Shown: positions 17,748-26,596 of the stretch, piece by piece
Numbering within the stretch: the first letter of the stretch is position 1
How the letters are laid out: every line of letters begins with the position of its first letter
Origin: Streptomyces chryseus
Lineage (GTDB): Bacteria > Actinomycetota > Actinomycetes > Streptomycetales > Streptomycetaceae
Direction of reading: 5' to 3'
Length of the DNA: 64,000 bases
Assembly (NCBI RefSeq): GCF_014650755.1
Contig: NZ_BMVO01000010.1
Coordinates: 124,001-188,000 of the forward strand
Made by a program: the position numbers and the translations under genes
The notes under the pieces: generated by a model
Databases searched by the model: none
What the model saw: the letters and a program-made list of their open reading frames with translations, nothing else
What the model was told of the DNA's origin: nothing

Positions 17748-18374
17748 GTGGCCGAGTCCGTCATACCGCCGCCCGACCCACTCGCCCCCAGAGGTACGCC
17801 TCTTGGGGCGTCGCGGCGCGGGATCCTCCGGTGGTGCGCGGCTTTCGTCGCGTTCGTCGCCCTGGTCCACTCCAGCATGCTGCTGCTCTACGTCGCCACG
17901 GACTTCCCGCTCTCCAGGACCTACGCGAAGCAGGTCAACGGGTGGATGCGGCCGCTCTTCCCGCAGGACTGGAGCATCTTCGCCCCGGAGCCCTCCAAGT
18001 TCAACCAGCACCTCGAAGTGCGCGCGAACGTCGACGGGAGGTTCGGCCCCTGGATCGACCTCACCGCGCACGACAACGCGGCGTACCGCGGAGAACTGCT
18101 CCCCAGCATCGAGGACCAGCTCGTACTGCGCCGGGCCGTGTCCCAGTACCGGAGCAACGCGGCCCGCCCCGACGCCCGCCAGGCCACCGGCCGTTCGGCG
18201 CGCTATCTGCTCAACGTGGTCCTGGTGCGGCTCGACGCCATCGGCGAGGAGCCGGGTCAGGCCGTCCAACTGCGCCTGAAGAGCACCCGTATACCGGCCC
18301 CCGGCACCCGGCCCGACGCCTCCGTCACGCGCCCGCGGTATCAGGCCCTCGGATACTGGAAGGTCCGCCCATGA
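17748..18374 (+). CDS. DUF5819-like membrane protein, partner of the downstream HTTM protein
   Basis: The product is 208 aa. A Pro-rich N-terminus is followed by one membrane helix (LRWCAAFVAFVALVHSSMLL) and an outside domain containing WSIFAPEPSKFNQHLEVRAN, which resembles the DUF5819 family found beside vitamin-K-carboxylase-like genes in Streptomyces. The GTG at 17748 is chosen because GAGGAGA sits seven nt upstream; longer starts at 17733 or 17715 would place that Shine-Dalgarno inside the gene. Its stop overlaps the next start (ATGA), so the two are translationally coupled. Function is unknown. Confidence 0.72.
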   Translation: MAESVIPPPDPLAPRGTPLGASRRGILRWCAAFVAFVALVHSSMLLLYVATDFPLSRTYAKQVNGWMRPLFPQDWSIFAPEPSKFNQHLEVRANVDGRFGPWIDLTAHDNAAYRGELLPSIEDQLVLRRAVSQYRSNAARPDARQATGRSARYLLNVVLVRLDAIGEEPGQAVQLRLKSTRIPAPGTRPDASVTRPRYQALGYWKVRP

Positions 18375-19486
18375 CCGTACGCGCAGCACTCGCCCTGGGG
18401 CGCGACGCCGCCGGCGGTCCCCTCCGTCAAGTCGCCGCCACCGCACGGAAGCTGACCCTCCAGCCGCTCGCGCCGTACAGCGCGGCCGCGATCCGCATCG
18501 GTCTCGGCGGCCTCTACCTGATCCACCTGCTCCGCGAATCGGTGCGCGCCGACCGCCTGTGGGGGCCGGGTTCCCCCTTCACGGCCGACCTCTTCGCGCA
18601 GACCCTGGAGGCCCGGGGCTGGGACGGCCCCTTCTCCTGGTGGTACTCGCTGCTCGTCACCGACAGCGCCCTCGTGTTCTGGGCCTGGTACGGGCTGGCC
18701 GTCGTCCTCAGCGCGCTGCTGATGCTCGGCTGGCGCACCCGGGCGGTGTCCGTGCTCTTCTGGTTCCTTGTGGTGGCCTTCTACATCCGCGGATCCATGG
18801 CCAACAGCGGCTGGGCGCTGCTGAGCCTGCTGTTCGCCAACTACCTGGTCTTCGTCGCGTCGGGCCGCCACTGGTCGCTCGACGCGCGCCGCCGCGCCCG
18901 CCGGGCGCAACGGGAGAAGGCGGCGGCCGGGTCGCGGTTCGTCTTCTGGGGCGAGGAGACGGAGGAACTGCGCCGCCGCCTCGTCACCGTCCTGCACAAC
19001 GGCGGCATGGCGATGATCGCGCTCCAGGTCATGGTGATCTACGGCTCCGCGGCCATGTACAAGATCCAGGGCGAGTCGTGGCGCAACGGCACGGCGCTCT
19101 ACTACTCGATGATGTACGACGACTTCTCGACCTTCCCCGAACTCTCGGCCTGGATCGCGAGCCACGGCACGTTCGCGGCGCTCATGGCGTACGTCACCGT
19201 CTTCTCGCAGATGCTGTTCCCGGCGCTGGTGTTCAACCGGCGGCTGAAGTACTGCATCCTCGTCGTCATGCTCACCACGCACATCGGCATCGGTCTGCTG
19301 ATGGCGCTGCCGATGTTCTCGGCCATCACGATCGTCGGGGACCTGGTGTTCCTGCCGACCACGTTCTGGCTCGCCGCGTCGCGCCTGGTACGCACGGTGC
19401 GGGCGGCGCCGGAGGAGGAGAAGCCGCGGGCGCCGGTCCCGCCTGCCCGCGAGGCGGCGGACGCCGGGGTCGGTTCGTCGGCGTGA
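18371..19486 (+). CDS. HTTM-domain (vitamin K-dependent gamma-carboxylase-like) membrane protein
   Basis: The product is 371 aa with several membrane helices, including IRIGLGGLYLIHLLRES, VVLSALLMLGWRTR, MVIYGSAAMYKIQGESW and ILVVMLTTHIGIGLLMALP. The spacing and the KIQGESWRNGTALYY segment are typical of HTTM proteins, the bacterial relatives of vitamin K-dependent gamma-carboxylase. A bacterial carboxylase activity is not established for most members. The gene is coupled to the upstream DUF5819-like gene by a four-base overlap, a pairing that recurs in actinobacteria and suggests a two-part membrane enzyme. Confidence 0.8.
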   Translation: MTVRAALALGRDAAGGPLRQVAATARKLTLQPLAPYSAAAIRIGLGGLYLIHLLRESVRADRLWGPGSPFTADLFAQTLEARGWDGPFSWWYSLLVTDSALVFWAWYGLAVVLSALLMLGWRTRAVSVLFWFLVVAFYIRGSMANSGWALLSLLFANYLVFVASGRHWSLDARRRARRAQREKAAAGSRFVFWGEETEELRRRLVTVLHNGGMAMIALQVMVIYGSAAMYKIQGESWRNGTALYYSMMYDDFSTFPELSAWIASHGTFAALMAYVTVFSQMLFPALVFNRRLKYCILVVMLTTHIGIGLLMALPMFSAITIVGDLVFLPTTFWLAASRLVRTVRAAPEEEKPRAPVPPAREAADAGVGSSA

Positions 19487-19503
19487 GCCAGGGGTGAGGC
19501 GGC

Positions 19504-21588
19504 TCAGCGGCGGGCGGCCGGCAGGAGCCCGCCCTGCTCCAGGTCCTCGGCGAGCAGCCGCTTGGCGATCGCGTCGACGGCGGCGGTCAGCTCCTCGTTG
19601 CCAGGCCGCCCGCCGTCCATCTCCAACTGGTCGCCGAGCCACCGGCCCCAGGCCGCGCTGATGACCTCGGCCTCGCGCTCGCCCGCCGGGGTGTGCGAGA
19701 ACAGATTGCCGTCACGGGTGAGGTAGCCCTCGTCCACCATCCGGTCGAAGACCGGCAGCAGCACCTCCGGCGGGAGGCCGCGCCGGACGGCGACCAGGCC
19801 GAGGCTGGCGTGCCCGACGATGCGGGTCAGCAGCGTGACCTGCATGACCGCCCAGGCGCCCGCGATGTCCAGCCGGGTGTCGGAGCCGCTGACGATCCAG
19901 CGCGCGGTGTCCGGGCCCTTGGCGCGGAGGACCTGCGCGACGTTCAGCTCCAGCAGCTTCGCCGAGTCGCCCGACATGGGCGACGCGAACCCCTCGCCCA
20001 TGTCGGTGGACCCGGCGCGGGCGGCGTCGCGCAGCTTGACCTGCCTGAGGAACAGCGACACCACGAAACCGACGAGCGCGACGGGGACCGTCCACAGGAA
20101 CACCGTGTGCAGCGAGTCGGCGTACGCCTGCACGATCGGCTCCGCCTGCGCGGGCGGCAGCGCGTGCACGCCCTCCGGGCTCTGCGCCGCCCCCAGCAGG
20201 TCCCCGGGGTCCGCCCCGTCGGCGCGGGCGGCCTCGGTGACGCCCGCGGTCAGGTTGGGGCGCAGGGAGTTGGCGTAGATGGTGCCGAAGACGGCGGTGC
20301 CGAACGACATGCCGAGCGTACGGAAGAAGGTGACGCCGGAGGTGGCCGTCCCGAGGTCGGAGTACTCGACGGTGTTCTGCACGGCGATCGTCAGGACCTG
20401 CATGCACAGGCCGATCCCGATGCCCAGCACGAACATGTAGAGCGACTCCAGCCAGGCGCTGGTGCCGGTGTCCATCAGGGACAGCAGGAACAGGCCGATG
20501 CCCATCACGAGCGAGCCGACGATGGGGAAGATCCGGTACGTGCCCGTCTTGCTGACGACGTTGCCGCTGAAGACGGACGCGATGAGGAGGCCGACGATCA
20601 TGGGCAGCGTACGGACGCCCGAGACCGTGGCCGAGTCCCCGTCGACGTACTGGAGATACGTCGGCAGGAAGATCATCGCGCCGAGCATCGCGAAGCCGAC
20701 GACGAAGCTGAGGATCGAGCAGACGGTGAAGACAGGGTTCGCGAACAGCCGCATGGGCAGCATGGGCTCGACGGCGCGCGTCTCGGCGTAGCAGAACAGC
20801 GAGAGCGCGATCAGGCCGCCCGCGAAGAGGCCGATGATGACGCCCGAGCCCCAGGCGTACTCGTTGCCGCCCCAGCTGGTCGCCAGGATCAGGGCGCTCG
20901 CGCCGAGCGCCACGAGCGCGATGCCGAGGTAGTCGATGACCGGGCGGGCCGCCGAGCGCACGGCGGGGATGTTGCGGGCGGCGGCGATGACCACGACGAT
21001 CGCGATCGGCACGTTGACGTAGAACGCCCAGCGCCAGGTCAGGTGGTCGGTGAACAGGCCGCCGAGCAGCGGGCCGATGACGGTGGCGACGCCGAACACC
21101 GCGCCGATCGCGCCCTGGTACTTGCCGCGCTCGCGCAGCGGGATGACGTCGGCGATCAGCGCCATCGAGGTGACCATCAGCCCGCCGGCGCCGATGCCCT
21201 GGAGGGCGCGCCAGGCGATCAGGAGCGTCATGTCGCCGGCGAGGCCGCACAGGAACGAACCGGTGATGAACACGACGGCCGAGACCTGGAAGACCAGTTT
21301 GCGGCCGAAGAGGTCGCCGAACTTCCCGACCAGGACGGTGGCGACGGTCTCCGCCAGCAGGTAGGCGGTGACCACCCACGACATGTGCTCCGCGCCGCCG
21401 AGTTCGGCGACGATGGTGGGCAGGGCGGTGCCGACGATTGTCTGGTCGAGAGCGGCCAGCAGCATCCCGAGCATGATCGTCCCGAAGACGATGTTGCGCT
21501 GCCGCCGGTCGAGCACGGGCGGCGCGGAGCCCGCCGCCGGTGCGGGTACCTGGGCCTTCGCCGGGCCGGACGCGCGGGTGGTGGTCAC
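19504..21588 (-). CDS. DHA2-family multidrug efflux MFS transporter with C-terminal cytosolic domain
   Basis: The product is 694 aa. Residues ~30-540 form 14 membrane helices of the EmrB/QacA type: LAALDQTIVGTALPTIVAEL in helix 1, GKFGDLFGRK in the 2-3 loop and RALQGIGAGGLM in helix 5 (motif C region). The last ~140 residues are unusual: ELNVAQVLRAKGPDTARWIV, PEVLLPVFDRMVDEGYLTRD and SHTPAGEREAEVI look like a MarR-type winged-helix fold with a recognition-helix and wing, fused to the pump. Such tails occur on some actinobacterial pumps; their role is unproven. The GTG at 21588 was chosen for its position before VTTTRASG. Confidence 0.82.
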   Translation of the reverse strand: MTTTRASGPAKAQVPAPAAGSAPPVLDRRQRNIVFGTIMLGMLLAALDQTIVGTALPTIVAELGGAEHMSWVVTAYLLAETVATVLVGKFGDLFGRKLVFQVSAVVFITGSFLCGLAGDMTLLIAWRALQGIGAGGLMVTSMALIADVIPLRERGKYQGAIGAVFGVATVIGPLLGGLFTDHLTWRWAFYVNVPIAIVVVIAAARNIPAVRSAARPVIDYLGIALVALGASALILATSWGGNEYAWGSGVIIGLFAGGLIALSLFCYAETRAVEPMLPMRLFANPVFTVCSILSFVVGFAMLGAMIFLPTYLQYVDGDSATVSGVRTLPMIVGLLIASVFSGNVVSKTGTYRIFPIVGSLVMGIGLFLLSLMDTGTSAWLESLYMFVLGIGIGLCMQVLTIAVQNTVEYSDLGTATSGVTFFRTLGMSFGTAVFGTIYANSLRPNLTAGVTEAARADGADPGDLLGAAQSPEGVHALPPAQAEPIVQAYADSLHTVFLWTVPVALVGFVVSLFLRQVKLRDAARAGSTDMGEGFASPMSGDSAKLLELNVAQVLRAKGPDTARWIVSGSDTRLDIAGAWAVMQVTLLTRIVGHASLGLVAVRRGLPPEVLLPVFDRMVDEGYLTRDGNLFSHTPAGEREAEVISAAWGRWLGDQLEMDGGRPGNEELTAAVDAIAKRLLAEDLEQGGLLPAARR

Positions 21589-21780
21589 CCCTGCACCCTC
21601 ACACCGGCACGCCCGCCCCGCACGCGCAGACGTCCGCACGCCGTACGGCGGCGTCCTTCCGGGCCGTCACCCCGGTCCCCGGAGCGCCCGCGGGCCGCAG
21701 GCCCGGCGCCGCGGGCGGGGTCGGGCGGGTCGCGGGTGGGCAGACTGCAGCGAGGGGAAATCCGGGCGGAGGGGGACGGC

Positions 21781-23217
21781 ATGGCGGGCTTCGCGGTGAT
21801 CGGCGGCGGCATCGCCGGACTGGCGGCAGCGCTCTTCGCCGCCCGACGGGGAAACCGCGTGACGGTCTTCGAGCGCGACGCCCGCGCCCCCGGCGCCGTC
21901 ACCCTGGACGAGGACTTCTTCGGCTGGCTGCGCCCCGGCGTGCCCCAGGCCGCCCAGCCGCACCTGATGCTCGGCGCCGCCCGCTCGGTGCTCCGTGAAG
22001 AGGCCCCGGACGTGTACGACGCGATCATGCGGCTCGGCGCCCGCGAACGGCACGAGCTGGACTGGTTCGAGGCACGGCCCCCCGCCCGCCCCGGCGACCA
22101 GCACCTCGTGACGGTCCAGGCCCGGCGCATCGTCGTCGAAACGGCGCTCACCGACGCGCTGCGCGCCGAGCCGCGCGCCACCGTGCGCTACGGCGAGCCC
22201 GTCACCGGACTGCTCGTCGACCCGTCCTCCGCCCCGCCGCGCGTCCGCGGCGTGCGCACACCCCTCGGCGCGTACGAGGCCGACCTGGTGATCGACGCGG
22301 GCGGCCGCCGGTGCGCCGCGGGGGAGTGGCTGACCGGGGCGGGCTGCCGGCCCCCGGTGGTGGAGCGCCACCGTACCGGCATCGCGTACTTCTGCCGCTG
22401 GTACCGGCTGCCCGCAGGGTGCGCGGACGGCCCCGTACGCCCCTGGACCGTCGCCGGCGGAACGTTCGCCGGCTGCGCCGTCTTCCCCGCCGACAACGGG
22501 CTGTTCGCCGTCACGCTCTTCGTCCACACCGGCGACCCGACGCGCGGCGCGCTGCGCGACCCCGCCGTCTTCGAGGCGGCGGCCCGCACCTTCCCGCCGG
22601 GGGAGGCCTGGCTGGAACTGGGCGCCCGGCCGCTCTCCCCGGTGCTCGCGACCGCCGGTCTCGACAACCGCTGGAGCGCTCTCGTCGACGACCGGGGACC
22701 CGTCGCCACCGGCATGGTCGGCGTCGGCGACGCCGTCACCCACACCAACCCGACCATCGGCCAGGGCATGTCGCTCGCCCTGTGGACCGCCCGCCGGGTC
22801 GCCCGGGAGACCGACCCCGGCGCGGGCCGCGACCGGGGCCACGGCCGGGGCCCGCGCCCGGCTCCCGGCTCCCCGGACTTCGTCACCGAGCACTACGCCT
22901 GGGCGCTGCGCACCCTCAAGCCCTGGTTCGACTTCCAGGTCGTCACCGACCGCGCGATCGGGGAGCGTTTCGCCGTACGGGAGTTCAGCGCCGGGCCCGC
23001 CCGGGAGATGGCGGCGCTCTTGGAGTGCGCCCAGGAGGACCCGGAGGTGATGCGGGCCCGCGCCCGGGTCCGGCACCTGGTGGCGCCGCCGACCGAGGCG
23101 TACGGCGCCCCGGAGGTCAGGACGCGGGTCGAGGCCTGGCTCGCGGCGCGCCCCGGATTCGTACCCCGCCCCGTCGGACCGGACCGCCGCGAGTGGGACA
23201 AGATCACCGCACCCTGA
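21781..23217 (+). CDS. FAD-dependent monooxygenase/oxidoreductase
   Basis: The product is 478 aa. The N-terminus is an FAD-binding Rossmann motif, AVIGGGIAGLAAALFAARRG, and VGDAVTHTNPTIGQGMSLA near residue 320 is the second FAD/ribityl-binding motif of group A flavin monooxygenases and halogenases. The usual internal DG motif is represented by LVIDAGGRR. No halogenase WxWxIP motif was seen. The ATG at 21781 is separated from the divergent efflux pump start by about 190 nt; a shared promoter region between pump and flavoenzyme is a common drug-detoxification layout, but the substrate is unknown. Confidence 0.8.
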   Translation: MAGFAVIGGGIAGLAAALFAARRGNRVTVFERDARAPGAVTLDEDFFGWLRPGVPQAAQPHLMLGAARSVLREEAPDVYDAIMRLGARERHELDWFEARPPARPGDQHLVTVQARRIVVETALTDALRAEPRATVRYGEPVTGLLVDPSSAPPRVRGVRTPLGAYEADLVIDAGGRRCAAGEWLTGAGCRPPVVERHRTGIAYFCRWYRLPAGCADGPVRPWTVAGGTFAGCAVFPADNGLFAVTLFVHTGDPTRGALRDPAVFEAAARTFPPGEAWLELGARPLSPVLATAGLDNRWSALVDDRGPVATGMVGVGDAVTHTNPTIGQGMSLALWTARRVARETDPGAGRDRGHGRGPRPAPGSPDFVTEHYAWALRTLKPWFDFQVVTDRAIGERFAVREFSAGPAREMAALLECAQEDPEVMRARARVRHLVAPPTEAYGAPEVRTRVEAWLAARPGFVPRPVGPDRREWDKITAP

Positions 23218-23247
23218 GGGCGCCCGGGCTCCGCGTCACCGCGCCCT
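23217..23247. terminator. Convergent-gene hairpin between the FAD monooxygenase and DNA ligase genes
   Basis: AGGGCGC at the stop of the plus-strand gene pairs with GCGCCCT just inside the end of the minus-strand ligase gene. The stem is short but GC-rich and sits where both transcripts should end. Confidence 0.35.
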
Positions 23248-24312
23248 GAGCACGTCGGCGAGGTCGTAGCTCACCGGTTCCTCCAACTGGGCGTACGTGC
23301 AGCTCTCCGGCGTACGGTCCTCGCGCCAGCGGCGGAACCGGGCCGTGTGCCGGAAGCGGTCGCCCTCCATGTGGTCGTACGCGACCTCGCACACCGCCTC
23401 CGGGCGCAGGGCCACCCACGACAGGTCCTTCTTGCCGGACCAGCGGCTCGGCGCACCGGGCATCCGGGCGCTCTCGTGGGCGGCGTCGTCCGTCCACGCC
23501 GCCCACGGGTGGCCCTCCGCCTCCGGCGACTCCATCCGCAGCGGCCCCAGCTCGTCGATCAGCTCCTGGCGGCGGCGCATCGGGAACGCGGCGCACACCC
23601 CGACGTGCTGGAGGGCGCCCGCGTCGTCGTACAGACCCAGCAGGAGCGAGCCGACGACGGCGCCGGTCTTGTGGAACCGGTACCCGGCGACCACGCAGTC
23701 CGCCGTCCGTTCGTGCTTGATCTTGTACATCAGACGGGTGTCGGGGCGGTACGGCATGGACTCCGGCTTGGCCAGCACCCCGTCCAGGCCCGCGCCTTCG
23801 AAGTGCTCGAACCACTCCCTGGCCACCTCGATGTCGTTCGTCGCGGGCGCCAGGTAGACGGGGGGCGGGGCCCCCTCCAGCGCCCCCGCCAGGGCGCTTC
23901 GCCGGTACACGAACGGGGCGTCGAGCAGCGCCTCGTCGTCCAGGGCCAGCAGGTCGAACGCGATGAAGCTCGCGGGCGTCCGCTCGGCGAGGGTGCGCAC
24001 CCGGGACGCCGCCGGATGGATGCGCTCGCTGAGCCGGTCGAAGTCCAGCCGGCCGTCGTGGACCACGACGATCTCGCCGTCGACGACGCAACGGGCGGGC
24101 AGCGCGGCGCGCAGCGACTCGACCAGCTCGGGGAAGTAGCGGGTCAGGGACTTCCCCGTCCGGCTGCCGATCTCCATCTCGTCGCCGTCCCGGTGCACGA
24201 TGGCCCGGAACCCGTCCCACTTGGCCTCGTACTGCATGCCGGGCCCCGGCGGGATGCTGGCCACGGCCTTGGCCAGCATCGGTTTCACGGGCGGCATCAC
24301 CGGCAGATCCAT
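23236..24312 (-). CDS. ATP-dependent DNA ligase (LigC/LigD ligase-type)
   Basis: The product is 358 aa. The adenylation motif I is YEAKWDGFRA with catalytic Lys31; SRTGKSLTRYFPEL (motif II region), DGEIVV (motif III), IAFDLLAL, DGVLAKPE (motif IV) and YKIKHERTADCVV (motif V) follow in order, then an OB-fold. It is the size of a stand-alone ligase domain as found in LigC or the LIG module of LigD. The divergent next gene encodes a LigD-type polymerase, so the pair likely supplies the split LigD activities used with Ku in end joining; no Ku or 3'-phosphoesterase gene is in the window. Confidence 0.9.
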   Translation of the reverse strand: MDLPVMPPVKPMLAKAVASIPPGPGMQYEAKWDGFRAIVHRDGDEMEIGSRTGKSLTRYFPELVESLRAALPARCVVDGEIVVVHDGRLDFDRLSERIHPAASRVRTLAERTPASFIAFDLLALDDEALLDAPFVYRRSALAGALEGAPPPVYLAPATNDIEVAREWFEHFEGAGLDGVLAKPESMPYRPDTRLMYKIKHERTADCVVAGYRFHKTGAVVGSLLLGLYDDAGALQHVGVCAAFPMRRRQELIDELGPLRMESPEAEGHPWAAWTDDAAHESARMPGAPSRWSGKKDLSWVALRPEAVCEVAYDHMEGDRFRHTARFRRWREDRTPESCTYAQLEEPVSYDLADVLRAR

Positions 24313-24413
24313 GGATCGATTCTGCGGCTTTTCGGAGCGAATCGCCCGCTATGGCCCGGGCGTGTGGACGGGTGTCTCGCGGGTGTCTCACCGATGGGTG
24401 CACGGGCGCGCGG

Positions 24414-24427
24414 CCGGAGCGCTCCGG
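24414..24427. promoter_or_regulatory. 14-bp perfect palindrome in the divergent ligase/polymerase promoter
   Basis: CCGGAGCGCTCCGG reads the same on both strands. It lies 38 nt before the polymerase ATG and about 100 nt before the ligase ATG. A tandem GGGTGTCTC pair lies just upstream (about 24370-24390). The palindrome is a candidate operator coordinating the two repair genes; no regulator is assigned. Confidence 0.4.
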
Positions 24428-24464
24428 TGTGCGGCCCGGGACCGCCCGGCTTAGCGTGGCGGGC

Positions 24465-25478
24465 ATGGGTGAAGCGGTGGAGCTGCATGCCGGCGAGCGG
24501 ACCGTACGACTGTCGAGTCCGGACAAGATCTACTTTCCCGAGTCCGGCTACACCAAGTGGGACGTGGCCCAGTACTACCTGGCCGTCGGCGACGGGATCA
24601 CCCGCGCCCTGCGCGACCGCCCGACCACGCTCGAACGCTTCCCCGAGGGCGTCGGCGGCGAGTCCTTCTTCCAGAAGCGCGTCCCCAAGAACCTCCCCGA
24701 CTGGATCCCCACCGCCCGGATCGCCTTCCCCAGCGGCCGTACGGCCGACGAGATGTGCCCCACCGAGACCGCCGCCGTGCTGTGGGCCGCGAACCTGGGC
24801 TGCCTGACCTTCCACCCCTGGCCGGTACGCCGCGACCGCCCCGAGCACCCCGACGAGCTGCGCATCGACCTCGACCCGCAGCCCGGCACCGACTTCGGGG
24901 ACGCGGTCAGGACCGCCCACGAACTCCACGCCCTGCTCGACGAACACGGCCTGCGCGGCTGGCCCAAGACCTCGGGCGGCCGCGGCCTGCACGTGTACGT
25001 GCCGATCGAGCCGCGCTGGACGTTCACGGAGGTACGCCGCTGCGCCATCGCCGTCGGCCGCGAGCTCCAGCGGCGCATGCCCGACCGGGTCACCACCGCG
25101 TGGTGGAAGGAGGAGCGCGGCGAGAAGATCTTCGTCGACTACAACCAGACGGCGCGCGACCGTACCATCGCCTCCGCGTACTCCGTACGGCCGCGTCCGC
25201 ACGCCCCCGTGTCCGCGCCGCTGACCTGGGACGAACTCGACGAGGCCGACCCGCGCGCCTTCGACATCGCCACCATGCCGGTCCGGTTCGCCGAACTCGG
25301 CGACGTGCACGCGGACATGGACGACCACGCCTTCGGCCTGGAGAGCCTGCTGGAGCTCGCCGCACGCGACGAACACGACCACGGGCTGGGCGACATGCCG
25401 TACCCGCCGGACTACCCGAAGATGCCGGGCGAGCCGAAACGGGTGTCGCCGAGCAGGGCGAAGCGCGAGGGCACGTGA
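24465..25478 (+). CDS. LigD-type polymerase/primase (PrimPol) domain protein
   Basis: The product is 337 aa, the length of the POL module of LigD as a separate gene. Signature segments are LSSPDKIYFPESGYTKWDV, GESFFQKRVPKNLPDW, the metal-binding LRIDLDPQPG (Asp135 and Asp137), KTSGGRGLHVYVP and FVDYNQTARDRTIASAYSVR. These polymerases add nucleotides, often ribonucleotides, during end joining. The ATG at 24465 follows a TTAGCG-like sequence by seven nt and no Shine-Dalgarno, so a leaderless start is possible. It diverges from a ligase gene. Confidence 0.92.
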   Translation: MGEAVELHAGERTVRLSSPDKIYFPESGYTKWDVAQYYLAVGDGITRALRDRPTTLERFPEGVGGESFFQKRVPKNLPDWIPTARIAFPSGRTADEMCPTETAAVLWAANLGCLTFHPWPVRRDRPEHPDELRIDLDPQPGTDFGDAVRTAHELHALLDEHGLRGWPKTSGGRGLHVYVPIEPRWTFTEVRRCAIAVGRELQRRMPDRVTTAWWKEERGEKIFVDYNQTARDRTIASAYSVRPRPHAPVSAPLTWDELDEADPRAFDIATMPVRFAELGDVHADMDDHAFGLESLLELAARDEHDHGLGDMPYPPDYPKMPGEPKRVSPSRAKREGT

Positions 25479-25485
25479 GCGCCGT

Positions 25486-26574
25486 ATGAACGAGGCGCCG
25501 GGAGACGGCGCCGCGTCCCCCCACGGCGCCCACGGAAGGCCGCCGACGCGCGCCGAGAAGTGGGCGGCCTTCAAGGAGTCGCCGTTCCTGCCCGCCCTCG
25601 TCCTGGTGTTCATCCTCGCCCTCGCCGCCGGGCTCTTCGCCGGCTCCTACACGTACACGATGGCCGACCCCACCCCGCGCCGGATCCCGACCGCGGTCGT
25701 CGGGGACGTCGACACGGGCGACGGGCGGGCGTTCGCCGCCGGCATGGAGGAGGCGCTCAACGCCTCGCTCGCGCTGACCCGCTACGCCACGTACGCCGAG
25801 GCCCGCGAGGCCGTCGACGAGCAGGAGGAGTTCGCGATCCTGCGGACCGGGGGCGACGCGGTGGAGCTCGACGTGGCGGGCGCGTCGGGCGCCTCCGTCG
25901 CCCAGGTGCTCGCCGAGACGGGCGCGGAGGTCGGCCGGCGGACCGGTGCGACGGTCGTGATCAGGGACGTCAAGCCCTTGCAGGAAGGCGACCCGCGCGG
26001 CCTCGCCCTGTTCTACGTCTCGCTCGCCGCCGTCATCGTCGGCTTCGTCGGCGCCATCCAGCTCAGCGTGCACGCCCGCGCCCTGAACCCGGCGGAGCGG
26101 ATCGCCTTCACCGTCGCCTACTCACTGCTCGGCGCGTTCGCGATCGCCGCCGTCGTGGACTGGCTGCTCGGCGCGCTCGACCTGCCGTTCACCGAGTCGT
26201 GGCTGATCCTCGCGCTGACGATGTTCACCTCGGGCATGGTCTTCACGATGTTCAACACCCTGATCGGCCGCTGGGCGATGCTCCCCACCTGGGGCCTGAT
26301 GGTGCTCCTCGGCAACCCTTCGTCGGGCGGCGCGGTGTCCTGGCCGCTGCTGCCCTCCGTGCTCGGCCACATCGGCCAGTGGCTGCCGCCCGGCGCCTCC
26401 GTCAACGCGCAGCACACGGCCGTGTACTTCGAGGGCCACCAGCACCTCTTCCCCTTCCTCGTGCTGGCCGGCTGGGCGCTGGTCGCCTGCACGGTCTTCG
26501 GCGTGTACCGCCACCGGCACCCCGGCGGACGCGACCGCGTGCCCGCGCACGCGGCCGCGCCCGCCGGGGCGTGA
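25486..26574 (+). CDS. ABC-2/YhgE-Pip-like membrane protein
   Basis: The product is 362 aa. One helix near residues 34-55 (PALVLVFILALAAGLFAGSY) is followed by about 115 outside residues, then five or six helices from AVIVGFVGAIQLSVHARA to GWALVACTVFGVYRHR. That topology (one helix, large outside loop, helix cluster) matches ABC-2-type exporter permeases and the YhgE/Pip family. SPFLPALV at the N-terminus and GGAVSWPLLPSVLGHIGQWL resemble DUF3533-type proteins. It starts 7 nt after the polymerase gene, but no ATPase is adjacent, so the cargo is unknown. Confidence 0.65.
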   Translation: MNEAPGDGAASPHGAHGRPPTRAEKWAAFKESPFLPALVLVFILALAAGLFAGSYTYTMADPTPRRIPTAVVGDVDTGDGRAFAAGMEEALNASLALTRYATYAEAREAVDEQEEFAILRTGGDAVELDVAGASGASVAQVLAETGAEVGRRTGATVVIRDVKPLQEGDPRGLALFYVSLAAVIVGFVGAIQLSVHARALNPAERIAFTVAYSLLGAFAIAAVVDWLLGALDLPFTESWLILALTMFTSGMVFTMFNTLIGRWAMLPTWGLMVLLGNPSSGGAVSWPLLPSVLGHIGQWLPPGASVNAQHTAVYFEGHQHLFPFLVLAGWALVACTVFGVYRHRHPGGRDRVPAHAAAPAGA

Positions 26575-26596
26575 CGGCCGTCCGGAGCCGGAAGGG

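Noticed and set aside
19693..21780. Plus-strand frame running into the FAD monooxygenase
   Set aside because: This part is the shadow of the efflux-pump gene; the conserved protein begins at 21781.
26575..26596. Terminator between the ABC-2-like and DUF1080 genes
   Set aside because: No stem longer than five bases found in the gap.
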